DNA of 8,254 nt from an uncultured Prevotella sp. Lineage in GTDB: Bacteria > Bacteroidota > Bacteroidia > Bacteroidales > Bacteroidaceae. The notes below the pieces were generated by a model. It saw nothing but the letters and a program-made list of their open reading frames with translations, was not told where the DNA came from and made no database searches. Below are positions 1 through 6,162 of this stretch, one piece after another; position 1 is the first letter of the stretch, and each line of letters begins with the position of its first letter. A program made the position numbers and the translations under genes. The stretch lies in assembly GCA_900314365.1 (NCBI GenBank), contig OMVH01000118.1, positions 1-8,254 of the forward strand. The letters are read 5' to 3'.

Positions 1-55
1 AATTGTTAGACGAATGGACAACAATTGTTAGACGAATGGACAACAATTGTTAGAC
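1..55. repeat. 22-bp tandem repeat, about 2.5 copies
   Basis: Two identical 22-bp units (1-22 and 23-44), each starting AATTGTTAGACGAATGG, are followed by an 11-bp partial third copy (45-55). Each junction creates the perfect palindrome AACAATTGTT (20-29 and 42-51), so the dyad centres are 22 bp apart, about two helical turns. The array begins at the window edge and may extend upstream. The 10-mer ACTGTTGTGT then occurs at 54-63 and 77-86, a similar 23-bp spacing. The repeat could be an array of regulator sites or simple replication slippage; nothing here decides between them. Confidence 0.85.
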
Positions 56-221
56 TGTTGTGTTGTGTGTAGTTTAACTGTTGTGTACTGATTTTGGTTG
101 ACTACTTTAAGCCTTATTTTTAATGAGGGTTGACCCGGTTGAACTTTATTTTTATAAATGGTTGATATATCTGACGAATGGCTGTCCCCGGGCAGAAGAA
201 TCAAAAATATCATATTTTTTT
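56..221. other. intergenic region without a credible gene
   Basis: No plausible coding region was found here on either strand. The only minus-strand reading frame (213 down to 28) runs through the tandem repeat and has an unremarkable low-complexity product. The stretch is AT-rich, with several GTTGA words (97, 129, 138, 161) and a near-palindrome CTGTCCCCGGGCAG at 182-195. The 9-mer GACGAATGG of the tandem repeat recurs once at 173-181. No terminator for an upstream gene is evident. Confidence 0.5.
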
Positions 222-236
222 CGCGACAACATCGCG
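222..236. promoter_or_regulatory. dyad upstream of the kinase promoter (possible operator)
   Basis: CGCGA and its reverse complement TCGCG flank a 5-nt CAACA centre. The dyad sits where the -33 region of the TATCTTTG promoter element would be expected, and no TTTG -33 box is visible at the usual distance. A T-run precedes the dyad on the plus strand, so it is not a plus-strand terminator. An operator or activator site is the more natural reading, but this is inference from position only. Confidence 0.3.
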
Positions 237-255
237 GTATTTGACTAAAAACTTC

Positions 256-263
256 TATCTTTG
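256..263 (+). promoter_or_regulatory. Bacteroidota-type -7 promoter element
   Basis: TATCTTTG matches the Bacteroidota sigma-ABfr -7 consensus TAnnTTTG exactly. Transcription would start a few bases past the final G, near 267, leaving only about 5-6 nt before the ATG at 273, so the mRNA would be nearly leaderless. The matching -33 TTTG is not at the normal spacing; the nearest, at 240-243, is only 12 bp away. The element is therefore a half match and may need an activator. Confidence 0.5.
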
Positions 264-272
264 TGATTGACT

Positions 273-3200
273 ATGAACGTTTCGCGCTTCACCCTCCGCA
301 CCCTACTGCTCCTTGGAGTATTTGCGTCAGCCCTCTCCTTCCTCGGTTGCTCACCGTCGGAAAAGGAAAAGGTTGACCGGCTGAACGATAGGGCTTACGC
401 ATTCCACTACCGCAATTTGGACAGTGCGGCAGTCTATGCCCGTCGCGCCTATGAAGCCTCAGGCAGTTACAGTAGTGGTAGAGCAGAGGCTCTCAACCAC
501 CTCGCTTTTGTTGATATAGCGCGTATGGAGTACGATACAGCAGAGGCAAGACTTTCGGAGGTAGGCAAGACGGCTGACAACCAGGTGGAGCTGCTTGTTG
601 CTGACATCCAGATGATGAGGCTCTGCCAGCGAAGGTCGCACAACAAGGACTTCTACGACTATCAACTTTCAGCCCAGCGTCGCATACGACGTATAGAAGA
701 GGAAGCAAGCCTGCTCGACGAGCATTCGCAACGGCGTATGATATATGCCCGGACTGAATACGATATCGTCTCGTCAACCTATTTCTATTATGTAGGTCTC
801 TTCAAGCAGTCCGTAGATGCCCTCGCCGACATTGATCCTCAAGGCGATATCGAGCGCGACACGGCCCAGATGCTCAACTACCTCTATAATGTCGGAGCAG
901 GTGGAATCATCTCGGCAAAAAGCCGCAACGAAATAGTACAGACAGAGTTCGACTATCTCATACGCTGCTACCAGATGTCAATCGACCACGGCTACACCTA
1001 TTGGGAGGCAAACTCCATGCAGGCCATAAGCGAGCATCTGGAGAATGCCTTCGACCGCGAACGCCTTATACGCGACAACAAGAGTGCCATCGACTTCCTT
1101 AATGTTGACAATCTGCCCGACTCGCTCCTCGCTGGAAATCTCGCCCTAAGGTCGCTAAACCTCTTCAGAAACATGGGTGATGTCTATCAGACAGCAGGCT
1201 CCTATCGTACACTGGCAGAATGCTACTGGGAGCTGAAGGACTACAAGTCGGCTCTCATCTGCCTGAGAAACGCACTTGACAATGATGCCCGCATTCGCCG
1301 TGCCCCCGACCTCGTGGCCTCTATCCGCGAGCAACTCTCACTCGCCTACTCTGCACTCAACGACAAGCCCGCAAGCGATTATAACCGCAATATATACCTC
1401 GACATACAGGAGAAGACGCGGCAAGACCGGCAATTGGAGGCACGAGCCGCACAGCTCAACGCCTCATCGGCACAGCTCAACATGATGATTGCAGCCGTGG
1501 TTATCATGATTATCATTGTCATTTCCCTGCTTCTTTTCTTCGTTCATCTGCGCAAAAACACCGACCGCCACCACCCTATTTCAACTCTTTTAGAGCCTCT
1601 CCACAAATGGAAGGCTCAGAGTAATGCCCTGCTCAATGAACGCAAAGAACGTTGCGAGGAAATCAATGAACAACGGAGTGTTGTGGAGGCCCGTGTAGTA
1701 GAAAACCGCAAGCGCAACCTCGAGCAAAGGGCGAAAGTTGGCTTGGTGAACAGTATCACGCCATTCATCGACCGGATGGTCAACGAAGCCGATCATCTGC
1801 TGACACAAGAAGACACCGCCCAACTGAGGCAGGAGCGCTACTGCTATATCGGCGAACTGGCTGACAAAATCAACGAATACAACGGAATATTGACCCGATG
1901 GATTCATCTCCGACAGGGCCAGCTAAGTCTGAAGATAGAGAGTTTTCCTTTGCAGCCCCTCTTCGAGCTCGTAAGAAAAGGCGGCATGGGATTCAGACTG
2001 AAGGGAGTGACACTCCACGTAGAGTCAACCGAAGCCGTGGTGAAAGCCGACCGGACCCTGACCCTCTTCATGATAAACACCCTCTCTGACAACGCCCGCA
2101 AGTTTACACCCAAGGGAGGAAACGTCACAATCAGTGCCTCAGAAGCCGACGGCTACGTGGAGGTTTCGGTCAGTGACACGGGCTGTGGCATGACCGAAGA
2201 AGTCTGCACACATGTATTCGACCATAAACCGCTCACCGATGAGAGCGGTTCTGCTACGGGGGCTGTGGAAGGGCATCACGGATTCGGACTCATGAACTGC
2301 AAGGGCATAATAGAGAAATACCGCAAGATGAGCCAAGTGTTCTCAGTCTGCGACATCGGGGTCGAAAGTGAACTTGGAAAAGGTAGCCGTTTCTACTTCC
2401 GTCTGCCCAAAGGACTACGGAAGGCACGCAACTTTGTCGTTCTCCTCTGCTGCATCATGGCTGGCTCTGTAAAAGCACAGACACATGAATCCCTCCTTGA
2501 GAGAGCCGGTGCCTTTGCCGACAGCGCCTACTTCAGCAACATCAATGGCAACTATCACCGTACACTCGAGTTTGCCGACAGTTGCCGCCACTATCTGAAC
2601 AACTTCTGCAAACAATCAATGCCCGGCATAAAGAAACTGATGGTGGAACAGAGCAACAGCACCGAGACACCGGCTGAACTGCAGTGGCTGCACAGCGGCT
2701 TAAAAACCAACTACAACGTTATCCTCGACATTAGAAATGAAAGTGCGGTAGCCGCACTGGCGCTTCACCGATGGGGACTCTACACCTATAATAATAATGT
2801 ATACACACAACTTTTCCGCGAGCTCAGTGCTGACAGCTCGTTAGCAACCTACGTCGGTGTGATGCAGAAGTCGGAAAGTAACAAGAATGTAGCCATCATC
2901 ATCCTCGTCATCATGCTCGGCAGCATCTTCCCAGCCTTCTATCTACTCTATTATCGACATCGGCTTTATTACCAGTTCAGCGTCGACCGCGTGGGCAGCA
3001 TCAACAAAGTGTTACTAAGCGAAGACCCGGCCGAGATGAAGCTTCAACGCATCAACGATTTGTGGAACAAAGAGGCAGGGTCGGGCTATCCACAGTTCTC
3101 ACAGCTCGACGACATCGTTGGTCAAATAAAGAAAGCCCTTCAGGAGAGTATCGATGCCAACAGAAAACAATCGCTCGACTCAGAGATGGCTGAAGACGCT

Positions 3201-3761
3201 CTCAGCCGAGCTAACTTCGAAAACGCGCGTCTGCACGTAAGCAACAGTGTACTTGACAATTGCCTCTCCACGCTAAAGCATGAGACGATGTACTATCCTT
3301 CGCGTATCAAACAACTCATCGATGGTACAGACAGCCATGTAGAAGCTCTTGCTGAACTCGCCCATTACTACAAGGATCTCTATACCATTCTGAGTGCTCA
3401 GGCTATGAGACAAGTCGACGTGGCTCCACGCCCCGACCATACCACCATAACCTATATGCTGGATTTGCTGAAACGACTCAACGGGGGCACAGCACCGGCC
3501 TGCGAGGAGACACAAGCAGCTGACGGTTACGTAAAACTCCGCTTTACGATGTCCGGATTGCGACTGACCGACAAACAGCGCCATGAGCTCTTCACGCCTG
3601 AGACCATCAACCTTGAATGCATGCTACTTCGACAGATGATTAGAGAAATCGGCGAAGTGACCAACTACAGAGGATGCGGTGTGGAGGCTCGAGACGGCGG
3701 TGAAGGAACAACTATCATAGAAATTGTAATCACAGAAAAGATATGGACAAGTTTAAAGTAA
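273..3761 (+). CDS. giant two-module hybrid sensor histidine kinase with TPR-like periplasmic domain (DUF5112/DUF5113-type)
   Basis: A 1162-residue membrane sensor. I prefer ATG 273 over the TTG at 267, which gives only two extra residues. Order: signal or lipoprotein-like N-terminus (Cys26 after SFLG); periplasmic TPR-like helices (about 35-395); TM 404-426; coiled coil; DHp-like region with VNSITPF at 492-498, where Val492 occupies the phosphoacceptor His position; intact GHKL ATPase (N-box SDNARKFTP near 605-613, G1 DTGCGM 635-640, G2 GHHGFGL 667-673, GKGSRFYF 702-709). Then an internal signal-peptide-like segment (717-736), a periplasmic helical domain, TM 872-893, a second DHp-like hairpin with KHETMYYP (His1003), and a degenerate ATPase fold with MSGLRL in place of DxGxG. 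The architecture recalls Bacteroides/Prevotella proteins annotated DUF5112/DUF5113; I recalled those names and did not search. The expected partner is the overlapping response regulator. The ligand is unknown. Confidence 0.88.
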   Translation: MNVSRFTLRTLLLLGVFASALSFLGCSPSEKEKVDRLNDRAYAFHYRNLDSAAVYARRAYEASGSYSSGRAEALNHLAFVDIARMEYDTAEARLSEVGKTADNQVELLVADIQMMRLCQRRSHNKDFYDYQLSAQRRIRRIEEEASLLDEHSQRRMIYARTEYDIVSSTYFYYVGLFKQSVDALADIDPQGDIERDTAQMLNYLYNVGAGGIISAKSRNEIVQTEFDYLIRCYQMSIDHGYTYWEANSMQAISEHLENAFDRERLIRDNKSAIDFLNVDNLPDSLLAGNLALRSLNLFRNMGDVYQTAGSYRTLAECYWELKDYKSALICLRNALDNDARIRRAPDLVASIREQLSLAYSALNDKPASDYNRNIYLDIQEKTRQDRQLEARAAQLNASSAQLNMMIAAVVIMIIIVISLLLFFVHLRKNTDRHHPISTLLEPLHKWKAQSNALLNERKERCEEINEQRSVVEARVVENRKRNLEQRAKVGLVNSITPFIDRMVNEADHLLTQEDTAQLRQERYCYIGELADKINEYNGILTRWIHLRQGQLSLKIESFPLQPLFELVRKGGMGFRLKGVTLHVESTEAVVKADRTLTLFMINTLSDNARKFTPKGGNVTISASEADGYVEVSVSDTGCGMTEEVCTHVFDHKPLTDESGSATGAVEGHHGFGLMNCKGIIEKYRKMSQVFSVCDIGVESELGKGSRFYFRLPKGLRKARNFVVLLCCIMAGSVKAQTHESLLERAGAFADSAYFSNINGNYHRTLEFADSCRHYLNNFCKQSMPGIKKLMVEQSNSTETPAELQWLHSGLKTNYNVILDIRNESAVAALALHRWGLYTYNNNVYTQLFRELSADSSLATYVGVMQKSESNKNVAIIILVIMLGSIFPAFYLLYYRHRLYYQFSVDRVGSINKVLLSEDPAEMKLQRINDLWNKEAGSGYPQFSQLDDIVGQIKKALQESIDANRKQSLDSEMAEDALSRANFENARLHVSNSVLDNCLSTLKHETMYYPSRIKQLIDGTDSHVEALAELAHYYKDLYTILSAQAMRQVDVAPRPDHTTITYMLDLLKRLNGGTAPACEETQAADGYVKLRFTMSGLRLTDKQRHELFTPETINLECMLLRQMIREIGEVTNYRGCGVEARDGGEGTTIIEIVITEKIWTSLK

Positions 3762-4468
3762 TCATTGTCGAGGACGTGCCTTTGGAGCTCAAAGGTACTG
3801 AGGGAATCTTCCGCAATGAAATCCCAGAGGCTCAAATCATTGGTACGGCAGAGAATGAGACCGACTATTGGCGCCTCATCAAGAAAGAACTCCCGGACCT
3901 CGTGCTACTCGACCTCGGATTAGGAGGCTCAACGACGGTAGGCGTCGAAATATGCAGACAGACCAAGGAGAGCTATCCCAACGTGAAAGTGCTTATCTTC
4001 ACGGGCGAGATTCTCAACGAGAAGCTATGGGTTGATGTCCTTGATGCCGGATGTGACGGTATTATTCTCAAAAGCGGAGAGCTGCTCACACGAGGAGACG
4101 TGGCAAGCGTGATGAGTGGCAAGCGTCTCGTGTTCAACCAGCCGATACTGGAAAAGATTGTGGAGCGCTTCAAACAAAGCGTCAACAATCAGATTATGAG
4201 GCAGGAAGCGCTCGTCAACTATGAGATTGACGAATACGATGAGCGTTTCCTGCGTCATCTTGCCTTGGGATACACCAAAGAGCAAATCACAAATCTCAGA
4301 GGTATGCCTTTTGGCGTGAAGAGTCTCGAAAAGCGCCAGAATGAGCTCGCACAGAAGCTCTTCCCCGATGGCAACGGCGGCATAGGCATCAATGCCACGC
4401 GGCTTGTCGTCAGAGCTCTGCAACTACGTATCCTCGACCTCGACAACCTCCAACCGGATGAAGAATAA
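3743..4468 (+). CDS. response regulator, receiver plus LuxR-like helix-turn-helix
   Basis: A 241-residue transcriptional regulator and the probable phosphorylation target of the kinase encoded just upstream. The receiver domain (about 1-120) keeps the acidic pair Glu10-Asp11, the phospho-acceptor Asp57 (in LVLLDLGL), Thr87 and Lys110. The aromatic switch residue three before the lysine is Ile107, which is less usual. A helical linker follows (about 130-160). The C-terminal region (about 163-230) reads like a divergent LuxR/NarL-type HTH: DERFLRHLALGYTKEQI fits its first helices and SLEKRQNELAQKLF its recognition helix. The ATG at 3743 lies inside the last codons of the kinase gene (19-nt overlap, different frame), which implies translational coupling. 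The C-terminal part may match the Bacteroidota family I recall as DUF5932. Two-component assignment is firm; target genes are unknown. Confidence 0.88.
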   Translation: MDKFKVIIVEDVPLELKGTEGIFRNEIPEAQIIGTAENETDYWRLIKKELPDLVLLDLGLGGSTTVGVEICRQTKESYPNVKVLIFTGEILNEKLWVDVLDAGCDGIILKSGELLTRGDVASVMSGKRLVFNQPILEKIVERFKQSVNNQIMRQEALVNYEIDEYDERFLRHLALGYTKEQITNLRGMPFGVKSLEKRQNELAQKLFPDGNGGIGINATRLVVRALQLRILDLDNLQPDEE

Positions 4469-5060
4469 GCTGGCCGCATGGACGGCTCTTGTATTAGGCC
4501 TTTTGCAGCTTGCGGTGATTCTCGTGTCGTGGATAGCCAGCGCCGCAATGCCCTTCTCTCGTGTGAGGTCGCTGCTCGGGAGCGAGGGCATCAGGTGGTT
4601 TTTCGGCCATTTCACCGACAATCTGCTGTCTCCTCTTCTGGTGTGGATAACCGTGATAGCCATAGCCGTCGGGACTCTCGACCACAGTGGCCTGACAAAG
4701 GCTGTGCGACACCCTAATCTACTCAACATGAGGGAGCGCTTTGCACTGCGGTGTGTGGCCATGGAATTACTGGGCTTTGTCGCCGTCATGCTCCTGCTCA
4801 CCACCCTGCCCCACGCTGTACTGCTAAGTGTCACGGGCCGTCTGTTCCCCGGCAGCTTCTCAAACAGCATCATTCCCTACATCGCTTTCACGCTTTGCTT
4901 TGTAGGTGTCAGCTACGGCATACTCGCAGGACGCCTGCGCTCACTCACGGAGGTGATGCAGAGCCTGAGCTGCGGCATTGCACAGACTGCACCTCTATAC
5001 CTTATATATATATTAGGCATGCAGCTCTATTGCTCCGTGCTGTTTGTCTTCCCCCTTTGA
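4458..5060 (+). CDS. five-helix integral membrane protein resembling the N-terminal part of AbgT-family transporters
   Basis: A 200-residue very hydrophobic protein. I chose ATG 4458, giving MKNKLAAWTAL, because the longer frame from 4392 adds 22 polar residues that lie within the regulator's coding sequence. Predicted membrane helices are near residues 7-30, 57-76, 100-122, 138-158 and 178-198. The stretch LLGSEGIRWFFGHF, then helix 2, then LDHSGL resembles the early segment of AbgT/MtrF-type p-aminobenzoyl-glutamate transporters, which carry a similar SGEGLRWL...EHSGL signature. Those proteins exceed 500 residues, so this would be a truncated or miniature relative. It overlaps the response regulator by 11 nt, so co-translation is likely. 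It may be a sensor accessory, a small permease or a decayed transporter. The transport role is inference from a short recalled motif. Confidence 0.75.
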   Translation: MKNKLAAWTALVLGLLQLAVILVSWIASAAMPFSRVRSLLGSEGIRWFFGHFTDNLLSPLLVWITVIAIAVGTLDHSGLTKAVRHPNLLNMRERFALRCVAMELLGFVAVMLLLTTLPHAVLLSVTGRLFPGSFSNSIIPYIAFTLCFVGVSYGILAGRLRSLTEVMQSLSCGIAQTAPLYLIYILGMQLYCSVLFVFPL

Positions 5061-5096
5061 TAATCTGCAACCCTTTATCGTATTATTTTACTGACG

Positions 5097-6059
5097 ATGT
5101 CAACAAAGAACAAACGTATAAGCATTATTGCACTGAGCGTGATGGTATTGCTTCTGCTCATTATTACAGGAGCCAGCTGGTACATGCTCGATTACTCTCT
5201 GAAGCCTCAGGTTAACAAGGGTAGAGACACGGAGGCCATTTTCAAGAAGGTTCGTACGGAATATCCCTACCTCAATCACTGGCTCGACAGTCTGACGACA
5301 GTCCATGCCATCCACGATACCAGTATCGTAGCTTCTGATGGCGACCATCACCATGCCGTCTATATTCGTGCCCCGCATAAGAACAACCGTGTAGCTGTGG
5401 TCGTGCATGGCTATACCGACAACTACGTGATGATGTTGCCGATTGCTAAGATTTATGCCGATATGGGCTACAACCTGCTTTTACCAGACCTTCATGGCAA
5501 CGGCAAGAGCGACGGCAATGTTGAGCAGATGGGATGGAAAGACCGCATTGACGTGATGCAGTGGATGGACATGGCCAACCGTCTTTTTGCCGATTCCACC
5601 GGACATACTCGCATGGTGGTGCACGGTTGGTCGATGGGGGCCGCCACTACAATGTGCGTCTCAGGAGAACAATTGCCGCCTTACGTACGCTGTTTCGTGG
5701 AGGACTGTGGCTATACCAGCGTATGGGATGAGTTTGGCGGACAACTGAAGGAACAGTTCTCACTGCCCGAATTCCCCATCCTCTACTCGGCCTCTCTGCT
5801 CTGCAAACTCCGCTACGGATGGTCGTTTGGCGAAGCTTCACCTCTGAAGCAAATTGCCAAATGCCACAAGCCCATGCTATTTATCCACGGAAGCGACGAC
5901 GACTTCGTGCCCACATGGATGGTATATCCTCTCTTCAAAGCCAAACCCGGAGTCAAACAACTCTGGGTGGCGCCAGGCTCGAAGCACGCCCGCAGCCTGC
6001 ACGACCACGTGGCTGAATACACTCGACGAGTGACTGATTTTGTAGAAAAATATAACTAA
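5097..6059 (+). CDS. membrane-anchored alpha/beta hydrolase
   Basis: A 320-residue serine hydrolase of the alpha/beta fold, closest in style to the YqkD/FrsA-like (COG1073) group. An N-terminal membrane anchor spans about residues 8-30. Because it follows a short basic N-terminus (KNKR), the catalytic domain probably faces the periplasm. The triad can be read directly: nucleophile Ser179 in GWSMG, Asp268 in HGSDDDFVP, His297 in GSKHA. HGYTDN (104-109) fits the oxyanion-hole loop, and DLHGNGKSDG (131-140) is the usual family strand-turn motif. Length is normal, with no sign of damage. It starts 36 nt after the membrane protein gene, so it could be the last gene of the operon. A weak TTTG-N21-TATTATTT pair (5056-5088) could also be its own promoter. 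The substrate (ester, peptide or lipid) cannot be told from sequence. Confidence 0.88.
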   Translation: MSTKNKRISIIALSVMVLLLLIITGASWYMLDYSLKPQVNKGRDTEAIFKKVRTEYPYLNHWLDSLTTVHAIHDTSIVASDGDHHHAVYIRAPHKNNRVAVVVHGYTDNYVMMLPIAKIYADMGYNLLLPDLHGNGKSDGNVEQMGWKDRIDVMQWMDMANRLFADSTGHTRMVVHGWSMGAATTMCVSGEQLPPYVRCFVEDCGYTSVWDEFGGQLKEQFSLPEFPILYSASLLCKLRYGWSFGEASPLKQIAKCHKPMLFIHGSDDDFVPTWMVYPLFKAKPGVKQLWVAPGSKHARSLHDHVAEYTRRVTDFVEKYN

Positions 6060-6100
6060 TTGCGTCGGAAACTAACAGTCAGCAGGCTTGAGGCTAACGA

Positions 6101-6153
6101 CAAAAAGCACCCGGACAGCTCGCCGCGCTCTCTGCACGACAACTGTCCGGGTG
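6101..6153 (-). terminator. intrinsic terminator of ftsH
   Basis: A perfect 11-bp inverted repeat: CACCCGGACAG at 6108-6118 pairs with CTGTCCGGGTG at 6143-6153 around a 24-nt loop. Read on the minus strand, the hairpin begins 9 nt after the ftsH stop codon and is followed by CTTTTTG, the expected U-tract. On the plus strand no T-run follows, so it would stop the hydrolase transcript poorly, although the structure sits between the two convergent genes. The loop is longer than usual. Confidence 0.8.
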
Positions 6154-6162
6154 AATTCGTTA

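Noticed and set aside
1..55. CRISPR array
   Set aside because: The 22-bp units are directly adjacent with no unique spacers, and no cas genes are present.
182..195. CTGTCCCCGGGCAG as a terminator hairpin
   Set aside because: The arms leave only a 2-nt loop and no T-run follows on either strand.
28..213. 61-codon minus-strand reading frame upstream of the kinase
   Set aside because: It runs through the tandem repeat, has no recognisable domain or start context, and its composition follows the AT-rich intergenic DNA.
3516..3758. C-terminal region of the kinase as a second active ATPase
   Set aside because: The fold outline (LRLTDKQRHELFTPE, EGTTIIEIV) is recognisable, but the DxGxG aspartate and the N-box asparagines are missing, so ATP binding is unlikely.
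4392..4457. Upstream extension of the small membrane protein
   Set aside because: The 22 added residues are polar and lie within the response regulator's coding sequence; the ATG at 4458 begins a typical basic-then-hydrophobic membrane N-terminus.
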